This document shows positions 44,349-53,218 of a DNA stretch of 64,000 bases, piece after piece. The number at the start of each line of letters is the position of its first letter. The stretch's first letter is position 1. The notes under the pieces were generated by a model. It was not told where the DNA came from. It ran no database searches and saw only the letters and a list, made by a program, of their open reading frames with translations. The translations under genes were made by a program, and so were the position numbers. The stretch covers positions 1-64,000 of the forward strand of contig CAVXXM010000011.1 in NCBI GenBank assembly GCA_963765745.1, written 5' to 3'. Origin of the DNA: JAHFPN01 sp963765745 (lineage in GTDB: Bacteria; Pseudomonadota; Alphaproteobacteria; Rhizobiales; Xanthobacteraceae).

Positions 44349-45386
44349 ATGGCCGAGTTCAAACAGCGCGTTTTCTCGGGGGTGCAGCCCAGCGGCAATC
44401 TGCACCTCGGGAATTATCTCGGCGCCATCAAGCGCTTCGTCGAGCTGCAGTCGAAGTACGACTGCATCTATTGCGTCGTCGATCTGCACGCCATCACGGT
44501 CTGGCAGGACCCGGACGAACTGACCAAGAGCATCCGCGAGGTGACCGCGGCCTTCATCGCCTCGGGCATCGATCCGAACAAGCACATCATCTTCAACCAG
44601 AGCCAGGTCGCCGAGCATACGGAGCTCGCCTGGGTGTTCAGTTGCATCGCGCGCGTCGGCTGGCTCAACCGCATGACCCAGTTCAAGGAGAAGGCGGGCA
44701 AGGACCGCGAGAATGTCTCGGTCGGTCTTTACGCCTATCCGTGCCTGATGGCCGCCGACATTCTCGCCTATCGCGCGACGCACGTGCCGGTCGGCGAGGA
44801 CCAGAAGCAGCATCTGGAGCTGACGCGCGACATCGCGCAGAAGTTCAACAACGATTTTGCCAAACGCATCGCCGCGCTCGGCCACGGCGACGCTTTCTTT
44901 CCGCTGACCGAGCCGCTGATCTCGGGCCCGGCGATGCGCGTAATGTCGCTGCGCGACGGCACCAAGAAGATGTCGAAGTCGGACGCCTCCGACTATTCGC
45001 GCATCAATCTCGCCGACGATGCCGACACGATCGCGCAGAAATTCAAGAAGGCGAAAACCGACCCGCTGCCCTTTCCAGGCGATGAGAAAGAGCTTGAGCA
45101 GCGGCCGGAGGCGGAAAATCTCGTCGGCATCTATTCGGCACTCGCCGGCCTAACCCCGGCGCAGGTGCTCAAGCAATTCGGCGGCGCCCAGTTCTCCCGC
45201 TTCAAGGACGCCCTCACCGAACTTGCGGTCGCGAAGCTCGGGCCGATCGGCGGCGAGATGAAGCGGCTGGTGCAGGACACCGCCCATCTCGACCGGGTGC
45301 TGGCCGACGGCTCGGCGCGGGCGCGGGCCATCGCCGCCGAAACCATGAAGGCGGTCAAGGACATCTGCGGTTTCGTGCGTGCTTGA
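44349..45386 (+). CDS. trpS: Tryptophanyl-tRNA synthetase
   Basis: A 345-residue class I aminoacyl-tRNA synthetase. The start ATG 44349 gives MAEFKQRVFSGVQPSGNLHL, in which the HIGH-like motif is PSGNLHLGNY. The second signature is GTKKMSKSDASDYSRI with KMSKS. DLHAITVWQDPDELTK and GYPCLMAADIL-like (YAYPCLMAADILAY) segments are characteristic of bacterial TrpS. It charges tRNA-Trp with tryptophan in the cytoplasm. Confidence 0.95.
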   Translation: MAEFKQRVFSGVQPSGNLHLGNYLGAIKRFVELQSKYDCIYCVVDLHAITVWQDPDELTKSIREVTAAFIASGIDPNKHIIFNQSQVAEHTELAWVFSCIARVGWLNRMTQFKEKAGKDRENVSVGLYAYPCLMAADILAYRATHVPVGEDQKQHLELTRDIAQKFNNDFAKRIAALGHGDAFFPLTEPLISGPAMRVMSLRDGTKKMSKSDASDYSRINLADDADTIAQKFKKAKTDPLPFPGDEKELEQRPEAENLVGIYSALAGLTPAQVLKQFGGAQFSRFKDALTELAVAKLGPIGGEMKRLVQDTAHLDRVLADGSARARAIAAETMKAVKDICGFVRA

Positions 45387-45449
45387 TTTGTGCGCTTTGC
45401 GCGCTCGCCCCGAGCGTGGCAGCATTCGCGTGATCGGCGGACCGATTGC

Positions 45450-45944
45450 ATGAGCCGACCCAAAGAGATGCCCGCAGAGTATCCGCGCACGTTCCTCGTC
45501 GTCATCGACGAGACGCCCGAGTGCGACCGCGCCGTCTATTACGCCAGCCGGCGCGCGGCGCGCACCAGCGGCAAGCTCGTCATGGTCGCGGTCGCCTCGC
45601 CGCCGGGCGGCAACCAGGAATGGCTCGGGGTGAGCGAACTGATGCGCGCGGAGGCGCTCGAGGAGGCCGAGAGCCGGCTCGACGAATTCGCGGCGCGCGC
45701 GCGCAACCTCGCCGGCATCGATCCGCAGCGGGTGGTCCGCGAAGGCAAGAAGCCCGAAGAGATCCTCAAGCTCATCCAGGAAAACCGGGAGATCGCGGTC
45801 CTGGTTCTGGCGGCCGGAACCGGCACCGAAGGGCCGGGGCCCCTGGTTTCCTCGCTCGCCGGGGGCGGCTCGGGAACCTTCCCGATCCCGATCACGATCG
45901 TGCCCGGACACCTGACCGACGCCCAGATCGACGCCCTTTCCTGA
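45450..45944 (+). CDS. Universal stress protein (UspA) family
   Basis: A 164-residue protein starting at ATG 45450. The Usp fold begins YPRTFLVVIDETPECDRAVYY, followed by SGKLVMVAVASPPGG; the helical region RAEALEEAESRLDEFAARAR leads into IAVLVLAAGTGTEGPGPLVS and FPIPITIVPGHL. The final nucleotide-binding loop is a degenerate form of the usual G-x2-G-x9-G-S/T. It follows trpS directly on the same strand. Its specific role in stress is not readable from sequence. Confidence 0.85.
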   Translation: MSRPKEMPAEYPRTFLVVIDETPECDRAVYYASRRAARTSGKLVMVAVASPPGGNQEWLGVSELMRAEALEEAESRLDEFAARARNLAGIDPQRVVREGKKPEEILKLIQENREIAVLVLAAGTGTEGPGPLVSSLAGGGSGTFPIPITIVPGHLTDAQIDALS

Positions 45945-46026
45945 GCGGCCTTTCGGACCAGGCCCGGAAGCCCTACATTAAGACAGAACGTGGAATCGGG
46001 CGCGGACCCGCGCCCGGGAGATAGCA

Positions 46027-46584
46027 ATGTTCATTCAGACCGAGACGACCCCCAACCCGGCGACGCTCAAGTTCCTGCCCGGGCGGACCGTGCTTCCGGA
46101 AGGCACGCTCGACATGCGCGACGCCGGCGCGGCCGAGCGTTCGCCGCTCGCCGCCAAGCTGTTCGCCGTGCCCGGCGTGAGCGGCGTGTTCTACGGCCAG
46201 GATTTCGTCACCGTCACCAAGGCCGATGGCGACTGGTCGCACCTCAAGCCCGCGATCCTCGGCGCGATCATGGAGCATTACCTCTCCGGCGAGCCGCTGG
46301 TGCGTGGCGACGCCGCGGCCGTGGCGGGCACCGAGGAATTCTTCGACGCCAAGGACGAGGCGCTCGTCGTCACGATCAAGGAACTACTGGAGACGCGCGT
46401 GCGCCCGGCGGTGGCCTATGACGGCGGCGACATCACCTTCCGCGGCTTCCGCGACGGCGTGGTCTATCTCGACATGAAGGGATCCTGCGCCGGTTGCCCG
46501 TCATCGACGGCGACGCTGAAGAACGGCATCGAGAACCTCTTGCGCCACTTCGTCCCCGACGTGGTCGAGGTGCGACCGGTCTGA
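46027..46584 (+). CDS. Fe-S cluster scaffold/carrier, NifU-like (Nfu)
   Basis: A 185-residue protein. The N-terminal Nfu-N domain starts MFIQTETTPNPATLKFLPGR and contains VFYGQDFVTVTK. The C-terminal NifU-like domain has RPAVAYDGGDITFRG and the CxxC motif DMKGSCAGCPSSTATLK, which binds a bridging Fe-S cluster between two monomers. It delivers clusters to target enzymes in the cytoplasm. It lies just upstream of tsaB. The length is normal for the family. Confidence 0.92.
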   Translation: MFIQTETTPNPATLKFLPGRTVLPEGTLDMRDAGAAERSPLAAKLFAVPGVSGVFYGQDFVTVTKADGDWSHLKPAILGAIMEHYLSGEPLVRGDAAAVAGTEEFFDAKDEALVVTIKELLETRVRPAVAYDGGDITFRGFRDGVVYLDMKGSCAGCPSSTATLKNGIENLLRHFVPDVVEVRPV

Positions 46585-46604
46585 CCGGAGGCCGGCCGGT
46601 CGAA

Positions 46605-47288
46605 ATGCGCGTCCTGGCAATCGATACTGCGCTCGAGGCCTGTTCGGCGGCATTGATCGACACTTCGGCCGCAGAGCCGCTTGCCGTCCAGTCGCTCGAT
46701 CTCGATCGCGGCCATGCCGAGGCGCTGATCCCGCTCATCGAACGGGTATTGAAGAGCGCGGGCGCAGGCTTCGATTCCGTCGACCGCATCGTCACCACCA
46801 TCGGGCCGGGCAGTTTCACCGGCTTGCGCGTCGGCATTTCCGCGGCGCGCGGCCTGGCGCTGGTTTCAGGCAAACCCGCGGTCGGCGTCACAACGCTGGC
46901 GGCGCTGATCGCGCCCTATATCACCGAGAGCGACGCGGTGCCGGTGGTGGCCGCGCTCGATGCGCGGCACGGAAATCTCTATCTGCAAATGGTCGGCGCC
47001 GGCGGGCGCACGCTGGTGGCGCCGCGCGCATCGAGCCTGCGCGATGCGATCCGTGCGGTGGCGCTCGGTCCGGTCCGCATCGTGGGCTCGGGCGCGGCGA
47101 TGCTGGCGGCGCACTGGCCGGCCAACGTGGCGCCGCCGCTGGTGGCCGATCCGCGGCCCGCGCCCGACATCATTTGGGTCGCGCGGCTGGGTGCGGCGGC
47201 GGATCCCGCGCACGCCAAGCCGCGTCCGCTTTATCTCCGTCCGGCCGATGCCAAGCCGCAAAGCGCGAACCGCTTGCCGCGGCGATGA
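46605..47288 (+). CDS. tsaB: tRNA threonylcarbamoyladenosine biosynthesis protein TsaB
   Basis: A 227-residue protein of the ASKHA fold and partner of TsaD in making t6A37 on tRNAs that read ANN codons. Start ATG 46605 (MRVLAIDTALEACSAAL). Key blocks are RGHAEALIPLIERVLKSAG and VTTIGPGSFTGLRVGISAAR. The C-terminal part ends LYLRPADAKPQ. Its stop overlaps the rimI start (ATGATGG at 47285), the usual tsaB-rimI pairing. Confidence 0.93.
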   Translation: MRVLAIDTALEACSAALIDTSAAEPLAVQSLDLDRGHAEALIPLIERVLKSAGAGFDSVDRIVTTIGPGSFTGLRVGISAARGLALVSGKPAVGVTTLAALIAPYITESDAVPVVAALDARHGNLYLQMVGAGGRTLVAPRASSLRDAIRAVALGPVRIVGSGAAMLAAHWPANVAPPLVADPRPAPDIIWVARLGAAADPAHAKPRPLYLRPADAKPQSANRLPRR

Positions 47289-47776
47289 TGGGCGTGTTCT
47301 CCCGCCTGTTTGGAAAAAGCGAGCCCGCGATTGTGGACGCGCGGCCGGCCGACGCGGCGGCGCTGGCGGCCGTGCACGGGGCATGCTTTCGCCACGGCTG
47401 GAGCGAGGTCGAGTTCGAGCGGCTCTTGTCCGATCGCTCGGTGATCGCGCAAATCGGCCGCACTGAGGGCGGCCGCGGCAAGATCGTCGGATTCATTCTT
47501 TCCCGCCAAGCCGCCGACGAGGCGGAGATTCTCACCGTCGCGGTGCTGCCCGCCGAGCGCGGTCACGGCCTCGCCTCGTCGCTCGTGCGCCGGCACTTGT
47601 CGAGACTCGCGGCGCTCGGCGTCGCGCGCCTTTTCCTCGAGGTCGAGGACGGCAACCGCCCGGCACTGCGGCTCTATGAGCGCGCCGGATTCGGTGAAGT
47701 AGGCCGCCGCGAGGGCTATTACGCCAAGCCCACGGGCGCCGCCGCCGCGCGCGTCTTGCGCCGCGACCTGATTTGA
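47285..47776 (+). CDS. rimI: Ribosomal-protein S18 alanine N-acetyltransferase RimI-like
   Basis: A 163-residue GNAT acetyltransferase. Two ATG codons lie side by side at 47285 and 47288, both overlapping the tsaB stop. The acetyl-CoA loop is in AEILTVAVLPAERGHGLASS (R/Q-x-x-G-x-G/A type), followed by LFLEVEDGNRPALRLYERAG and FGEVGRREGYY. It should acetylate the N-terminus of S18 or a related protein. It ends about 100 bases before the fur gene. Confidence 0.9.
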   Translation: MMGVFSRLFGKSEPAIVDARPADAAALAAVHGACFRHGWSEVEFERLLSDRSVIAQIGRTEGGRGKIVGFILSRQAADEAEILTVAVLPAERGHGLASSLVRRHLSRLAALGVARLFLEVEDGNRPALRLYERAGFGEVGRREGYYAKPTGAAAARVLRRDLI

Positions 47777-47875
47777 ACAAGACCTAGTTTGAACAAGACA
47801 GTTGAACATGGCTTAAGCAAGATGGACGCCTCGGGTCCGCGGCCCTAAAATATGGACCTTCTGGAACGCTGAAGG

Positions 47876-48316
47876 ATGAATATCGTGAGCGGCGCAAAGC
47901 TGAGCTCCATCGAAGCGGCGTGCGTCGCCAAGGGCTTGCGCATGACCGAGCAGCGCCGCGTGATTGCGCGCGTGCTTGGGCGCTCGCAGGACCATCCCGA
48001 CGTGGAAGAGCTCTACAAGCGCGCGGTCGCGATCGACGACAAGATTTCGATTTCGACGGTCTACCGCACGGTCAGGCTGTTCGAGGATGCCGGCATCATC
48101 GAACGGCACGATTTCCGCGACGGCCGCTCGCGCTACGAGCAAATGCCGCACGAGCACCACGATCATCTGATCGATCTGCGCTCGGGCAAGGTGATCGAGT
48201 TCCGCTCCGACGAGATCGAGAAGCTGCAGGACGAGATCGCGCGGCGCCACGGCTACAAGCTCGTCGGCCACCGGCTCGAGCTCTACGCGGTGCCGGCCAA
48301 AGACAAGAAGCCCTGA
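47876..48316 (+). CDS. fur: Fur-family metal regulator (Fur/Mur)
   Basis: A 146-residue regulator. The winged HTH spans residues about 15-80, with RMTEQRRVIARVLGRSQDHP and DDKISISTVYRTVRLFEDAG. The metal site includes RYEQMPHEHHDHLIDLRSGK. The CxxC pairs of zinc-structured Fur proteins are absent, as in many alphaproteobacterial Fur/Mur proteins, which often answer to manganese more than iron. Its place after tsaB-rimI is typical for Hyphomicrobiales. It probably represses metal uptake genes. Confidence 0.9.
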   Translation: MNIVSGAKLSSIEAACVAKGLRMTEQRRVIARVLGRSQDHPDVEELYKRAVAIDDKISISTVYRTVRLFEDAGIIERHDFRDGRSRYEQMPHEHHDHLIDLRSGKVIEFRSDEIEKLQDEIARRHGYKLVGHRLELYAVPAKDKKP

Positions 48317-48320
48317 GCCG

Positions 48321-49139
48321 ATGCTGCGCACCATAGTCGCGCTCGCCGTCTCGGCGGCAGCCACGCTGTTCGGGATCCCGGCGCAGTGGATCGCGCTCAA
48401 GCTGAAACTGCCGCTGCGGCGGTGGATCCCGATGTATTACCACAAGCTCTGCCTCAAACTGATCGGCGTGCGCGTGGCTGTGCGCGGCACGCCATCGCAT
48501 CAGCGGCCGGTGCTCTATGTCGCCAATCATTGCTCGTGGATCGACATTCCGGTGCTGAGCTCGATCACGCCGCTCGTGTTCACCGCCAAGTCCGAGATCG
48601 GACGCTGGCCGGTGGTGGGCATATTGGCGCGGCTGCAGCGCACCGTATTCATCGATCGTTCGCGGCGGCACGCGACCGGCGACGTCAACAAGGAGATCGC
48701 ATCGCGCATGACGGACGGCGATCCGGTGGTGCTGTTCGGCGAAGGCATGGCCAGCGACGGCAACACGGTGCTGCCGTTCCGCACCGCGCTGTTCGGCGCG
48801 GTGCGCGACGCGCTCGGCGACGGCGGCCGGGTCTATGTGCAACCGGTGTCGGTGGCATACACGCGCCTGCACGGCTTGCCGATGGGCCGCCAGTTCCGGC
48901 CGGTCGTGGCGTGGTACGGCGACATCGGATTGACGAGGCATTTTTTCCGCGTACTGCGCGAGGGGGCGGTGGATGTGATCGTGACATTCGGGCCGATAAT
49001 TTCAGTGGATGCAGATGCAGATCGCAAGTCGCTGGCGCGCGCGGCCGAAGCCGCGGTGCGCCGCATGACGGCGGCCGCGCTTGCAGGCCGTATCGAGTTT
49101 TCCGGCGGGGCCGTTCCCTTGCCGGCCGAAACCCGGTAA
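48321..49139 (+). CDS. 1-acyl-sn-glycerol-3-phosphate acyltransferase-like (PlsC)
   Basis: A 272-residue membrane-associated acyltransferase that follows fur by 4 bases. The N-terminal hydrophobic anchor is TIVALAVSAAATLFGIPAQW. The catalytic NHxxxxD motif is LYVANHCSWIDIPVL, and the second motif is VVLFGEGMASDGNTVLPFR. This group includes PlsC and the lyso-ornithine lipid acyltransferase OlsA; sequence reading does not separate them. Product is a diacyl membrane lipid precursor. Confidence 0.88.
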   Translation: MLRTIVALAVSAAATLFGIPAQWIALKLKLPLRRWIPMYYHKLCLKLIGVRVAVRGTPSHQRPVLYVANHCSWIDIPVLSSITPLVFTAKSEIGRWPVVGILARLQRTVFIDRSRRHATGDVNKEIASRMTDGDPVVLFGEGMASDGNTVLPFRTALFGAVRDALGDGGRVYVQPVSVAYTRLHGLPMGRQFRPVVAWYGDIGLTRHFFRVLREGAVDVIVTFGPIISVDADADRKSLARAAEAAVRRMTAAALAGRIEFSGGAVPLPAETR

Positions 49140-49148
49140 GAGGGTGCC

Positions 49149-50546
49149 GTGGGCGAAACCCGCAAACTCTACATCAAGTCCTATGGCTGCCAGATGAACG
49201 TCTACGATGCGCAGCGCATCGTGGACGGCTTGGCGCGCGATGGATTCGTCGAGACCGCAGAGCCCGAGGACGCCCAGCTGATTATCCTCAACACCTGCAA
49301 TATCCGCGAGCGGGCGGTGGAGAAGGTCTATTCCGAGCTCGGCCGCGTGCGCCACATCAAGGAGAAAGCGGCGCGCGAGGGACGCGACGTGCTCGTCGCG
49401 GTCACCGGCTGCGTGGCGCAAGCCGAGGGCAATGAGATCGCCCGGCGCGCACCGGTCGTGGATCTCGTGGTCGGGCCGCAAAGCATCCATCGCTTGCCGG
49501 AACTTCTCGCGCGCGCGGGCAATGGAAAGACGGTCGTCGACACCGAATTCGCGGTCGAGGACAAGTTCGACCATCTGGCGCCGCCGAGCCGCGATGCCAC
49601 GCGGGCCCGCGGCGTCGCGGCGTTCGTCACGGTGCAGGAAGGCTGCGACAAGTTCTGCACCTTCTGCGTCGTGCCCTATACGCGCGGCGTCGAGGTCTCG
49701 CGGCCGGTCGGCAAGATCGTGGACGAAGTGGAACGGCTGGCTGACGCCGGCGTCGTCGAGGTCACGCTCATCGGTCAGAACGTCAACGCCTATCATGGCC
49801 TCGACCGCAACAGCGGTAGTGCCAGCCTCGCCGATCTCCTGGCGCGCGTCGCACAAGTGCCGGGGATCGAGCGGCTGCGCTACACCACGAGCCATCCGCG
49901 CGACATGTCGGACGACCTGATTTTCGCGCATCGCGACCTGCCCGAGCTCATGCCCTGCCTGCATTTGCCGGTGCAATCGGGCTCGGACCGGGTGCTGGAA
50001 GCCATGAACCGGGGCCACGGCCGCGACCTCTATCTCTCGGTCATCGAGCGCGCGCGTGCGGCGCGGCCCGATATCGCGGTCTCCTCCGATTTCATCGTCG
50101 GGTTCCCCGGCGAGACGGAGGACGACTTCGCGGCGACCCTCGATCTCGTCGAGCGCGTTGGTTTCGTTCAGGCTTATACGTTCAAGTACAGCTCCCGCCC
50201 CGGCACGCCGGCGGCGGAAATGGCGCAGACCGACGAAGCCGTGAAGGCGGATCGCCTGGCGCGGCTGCAAGACCTGCTCGAGCGCCAGAAGCGGGCGTTC
50301 AACCGCTCGCTTGTCGGCCGCACGCTCGACGTTCTGTTCGATAAGCCGGGCCGGCTTGCGGGCCAGATCGTCGGCCGCTCGCCTTATCTGCAGCCGGTGC
50401 AGGTGAACGCGCCGCAAGACCGCATCGGCACCATCGCCGCGGTGCGCGTCGTCGAGGCCGGAGCCAAAAGCCTGGTCGGCGAGATCGTGGCCGCAGCGAA
50501 CGAGCGCGAGCCCCAGAGGGCGGAACTCGCCGCGGGAGGCGCCTGA
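49149..50546 (+). CDS. miaB: tRNA-2-methylthio-N6-dimethylallyladenosine synthase
   Basis: A 465-residue radical-SAM methylthiotransferase, starting GTG 49149. The N-terminal auxiliary cluster uses cysteines in YIKSYGCQMNVYDAQR, ILNTCNIRERAV and VAVTGCVAQAEG. The radical-SAM cluster motif is EGCDKFCTFCVVPYTRG. HLPVQSGSDRVLEAMNR and FIVGFPGETEDDF are standard family blocks; a TRAM domain closes the protein. It adds a methylthio group to i6A37 of certain tRNAs. Its stop overlaps the phoH start (ATGA). Confidence 0.95.
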   Translation: MGETRKLYIKSYGCQMNVYDAQRIVDGLARDGFVETAEPEDAQLIILNTCNIRERAVEKVYSELGRVRHIKEKAAREGRDVLVAVTGCVAQAEGNEIARRAPVVDLVVGPQSIHRLPELLARAGNGKTVVDTEFAVEDKFDHLAPPSRDATRARGVAAFVTVQEGCDKFCTFCVVPYTRGVEVSRPVGKIVDEVERLADAGVVEVTLIGQNVNAYHGLDRNSGSASLADLLARVAQVPGIERLRYTTSHPRDMSDDLIFAHRDLPELMPCLHLPVQSGSDRVLEAMNRGHGRDLYLSVIERARAARPDIAVSSDFIVGFPGETEDDFAATLDLVERVGFVQAYTFKYSSRPGTPAAEMAQTDEAVKADRLARLQDLLERQKRAFNRSLVGRTLDVLFDKPGRLAGQIVGRSPYLQPVQVNAPQDRIGTIAAVRVVEAGAKSLVGEIVAAANEREPQRAELAAGGA

Positions 50547-51604
50547 TGCGCAATCCAGATACGCGCAACGCCGTTTCCGCCAAGGATTCCGCGAAGGATC
50601 GGGACGGCCCGGCGCGGATCGTCATTGCCTTCGACGACAACCGGCTCGCGAGCACCTTGTTCGGACGCTACGGCGAGAATCTCGCGCTGATCGAGCGCCG
50701 CCTCAATGTGGTGGCCGACCACCGCGGCAACCACGTGACGCTAGAGGGTGAAAAGATCGCCTGCGAGCAGGCTCGCCTCGTGCTCACTTCGCTCTACGAG
50801 CAATTGCGCGGCGGCCATGAGATCGGCTCCGGCGACATCGAAGGCGCGATCCGCCAGGTGGTGGCGCAGGCTTCTTTGTTCGAGAGCGACGGCGCCGGCG
50901 GCTCCGCGCCCGGCCGCTTCGAAGAGATCAAACTAAAAAAGCGCACGGTGCGCGCGCGCACGCCGGTGCAGGATGCGTACCTCAGGGCGCTGAAGCGCCA
51001 TTCGCTGGTGCTCGCCACCGGCCCCGCCGGCACCGGCAAGACCTGGCTCGCGGTAGCGCACGCGGTGCATCTGTTCGAACGGCGCGAGATCGATCGCATC
51101 ATCCTCTCGCGCCCGGCGGTCGAGGCCGGCGAGCGGCTGGGCTTTCTCCCCGGCGACATGCGCGAGAAGGTCGATCCTTACCTGCGGCCGATCTACGACG
51201 CCTTTTACGAGGTGATGGACCGCGGCATGGTCGAGCGCGCGCTGCAATCGGGCGAGATCGAGATCGCGCCGCTGGCCTTCATGCGCGGCCGCACGCTGGC
51301 CAACGCCGCCGTCATCCTCGACGAGGCGCAAAACACGACCTCGATGCAGATGAAGATGTTCTTGACCCGGCTCGGCGAGAATTCGCGCATGATCGTCACC
51401 GGCGATCTCTCGCAGACCGACCTTCCACCGGGCCTCGGCTCCGGGCTTAACGAAGCGGTAGAACTTCTCGCTAAGCTGGAAGACGTCGCCCACATCGCAT
51501 TCACCAGCGCCGACGTGGTGCGCCACGAGCTCGTGTCGCGGATCGTCAATGCCTATGATGCCGCCACGGCCAAAGCCACGGCGAAGAAGGAGCGGAAAGA
51601 GTGA
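50546..51604 (+). CDS. phoH: PhoH family ATPase
   Basis: A 352-residue protein starting at ATG 50546 inside the miaB stop. A KH-like region (NLALIERRLNVVADHRGNHV) precedes the PhoH core. Walker A is LATGPAGTGKTWLAVAHAV, and ANAAVILDEAQNTTSMQMKM gives Walker B. VTGDLSQTDLPPGLGSGLNE is a family signature. The C-terminus is lysine-rich. PhoH-like proteins are RNA-linked ATPases often placed beside ybeY; the exact role is not settled. Confidence 0.92.
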   Translation: MRNPDTRNAVSAKDSAKDRDGPARIVIAFDDNRLASTLFGRYGENLALIERRLNVVADHRGNHVTLEGEKIACEQARLVLTSLYEQLRGGHEIGSGDIEGAIRQVVAQASLFESDGAGGSAPGRFEEIKLKKRTVRARTPVQDAYLRALKRHSLVLATGPAGTGKTWLAVAHAVHLFERREIDRIILSRPAVEAGERLGFLPGDMREKVDPYLRPIYDAFYEVMDRGMVERALQSGEIEIAPLAFMRGRTLANAAVILDEAQNTTSMQMKMFLTRLGENSRMIVTGDLSQTDLPPGLGSGLNEAVELLAKLEDVAHIAFTSADVVRHELVSRIVNAYDAATAKATAKKERKE

Positions 51605-52086
51605 GCTTCGCGATCGAGATTTCCGTCGAAGCGGGCGCCTGGCATCAGTTCTCCGGCGCCGAGGCGATCGTGCGCCGCGCTGCCGAAGCGGCGCTCGCCG
51701 GCACGAGCGCTTCCGGAATCGAGATCGGCGTCGTGCTCACGGACGATGCGAAAATGCGCGCGCTCAACCGCACCTGGCGCGGGCAAGATACCACCACCAA
51801 CGTGCTCTCGTTCCCCGCGCCCGCAAGCGCAAGCACGGAGCCGCGGCTCATGGGCGACGTGGTGCTCGCTTACGAGACCGTCGCGCGCGAGGCGGCCGAG
51901 CAGCGGATTTCCGTGCGTGACCATCTTGCGCATCTAACCGTGCATGGGGTGTTGCATCTTCTGGGTCATGACCACGAAAACGATCGCGACGCCGAAACCA
52001 TGGAGAGCCGCGAGCGGGAGATTCTTGCCCGGCTCGGGGTGCCCGATCCCTATGCCCGTGCCCGCGCCGAAGCGCCTTTAGTCTGA
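51601..52086 (+). CDS. ybeY: Endoribonuclease YbeY (rRNA maturation factor)
   Basis: A 161-residue metallo-RNase. GTG 51601 overlaps the phoH stop by four bases. The zinc motif with three histidines is HLTVHGVLHLLGHDHENDRD near residues 110-129. The region ALNRTWRGQDTTTNVLSFP is another family signature. The enzyme matures rRNA 3' ends and takes part in ribosome quality control. It sits in its usual place between phoH and corC. Confidence 0.94.
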   Translation: MSFAIEISVEAGAWHQFSGAEAIVRRAAEAALAGTSASGIEIGVVLTDDAKMRALNRTWRGQDTTTNVLSFPAPASASTEPRLMGDVVLAYETVAREAAEQRISVRDHLAHLTVHGVLHLLGHDHENDRDAETMESREREILARLGVPDPYARARAEAPLV

Positions 52087-52091
52087 CCGCC

Positions 52092-53201
52092 ATGAGCGCG
52101 AGCGAATCCTTTCCACCGAAACCGGCGGCCCCCGAGGACAAGGATGCAGCCGCGTCCGAAACGCAGCGCTCGGGCCTCGAGGGACTGATCGAGCGCCTGA
52201 GGACGCTCCTGGGGTTACGCAGTTCAGGCTCGCTGCGCACCGATCTCACCGAGGTGCTGGAGGAGAGCAAGACCGCCGAAGGCGAGTTCTCGCCGACCGA
52301 GCGCGCGATGCTGCGCAATATCCTGACGCTCAGGGAGCGGCGCATCGGCGACGTGATGGTGCCGCGCGCGGACATCATCGCCGTGCAGAAGGATATCGCG
52401 CTCGGCGACCTGTTGAAGCTCTACGCCAATGCCGGCCATTCGCGGCTCGCCGTCCATGGCGACACGCTCGACGACCCCGTGGGCATGGTCCATATCCGCG
52501 ATCTGGTCAGCTACATGACCGAACGCGCTTCGATCGATCCGGCGAAGAACGCACGCCGGAAAAAACCGCTGCCCGCGGACCTCGACCTCAAGCACGTCGA
52601 TCTCGCCTTGCCGCTTTCGGCGACGCGGATCGTGCGCCGCATTCTGTTCGCGCCGCCCTCCATGCCGGTGGTCGATCTTCTGGTGCGCATGCAGGCGACC
52701 CGCGTTCATCTGGCGCTCGTGATCGACGAATATGGCGGCACCGACGGCCTGGTATCGATCGAGGACATCGTCGAGGAGATCGTCGGCAATATCGAGGACG
52801 AGCACGATGCCGAAGCCACCCATATCCAGGCGCAAAGCGACGGCAGCTTCCTCGCCGACGCGCGCGCGAGCCTGGGCGAGGCGGCCGCGAAAATCGGCCC
52901 GGCCTTCGCCGCCACCGAGGAGAACGGCGAGATCGACACGCTCGGCGGGCTCATGGTCACGCTTGCCGGACGCGTGCCGGTGCGCGGCGAGATCCTGAAG
53001 GGACCCGAGAATTTCGAGATCGAGGTGCTGGATGCCGACCCGCGCCGGGTGAAGCGGCTGCGCATCTATCGCCGTCCGTCCGAGGCACGGCGCGAGGCGC
53101 GGCGCAAACGAGCCGAAGATGAAGCGAACGTGGTAGCCTCGCCGCCGGTATCCGAATCGGCGGGACCCCCGGCCAATAGACGGGACAAACCGCCGACCTG
53201 A
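52092..53201 (+). CDS. CorC/HlyC-type CBS-domain protein
   Basis: A 369-residue protein. Residues about 60-200 form two CBS domains (RRIGDVMVPRADIIAVQKDI and PSMPVVDLLVRMQATRVHLA), the latter leading into the conserved VIDEYGGTDGLVSIEDIVEE. The C-terminal CorC/HlyC transporter-associated domain includes ADARASLGEAAAKIGP and IDTLGGLMVTLAGRVP. It lacks the N-terminal membrane domain of larger homologues, so it should be a cytoplasmic partner of Mg2+/Co2+ handling. Gene order ybeY-corC-lnt is typical. Confidence 0.92.
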   Translation: MSASESFPPKPAAPEDKDAAASETQRSGLEGLIERLRTLLGLRSSGSLRTDLTEVLEESKTAEGEFSPTERAMLRNILTLRERRIGDVMVPRADIIAVQKDIALGDLLKLYANAGHSRLAVHGDTLDDPVGMVHIRDLVSYMTERASIDPAKNARRKKPLPADLDLKHVDLALPLSATRIVRRILFAPPSMPVVDLLVRMQATRVHLALVIDEYGGTDGLVSIEDIVEEIVGNIEDEHDAEATHIQAQSDGSFLADARASLGEAAAKIGPAFAATEENGEIDTLGGLMVTLAGRVPVRGEILKGPENFEIEVLDADPRRVKRLRIYRRPSEARREARRKRAEDEANVVASPPVSESAGPPANRRDKPPT

Positions 53202-53218
53202 CAGGAAAGCGGGGCACC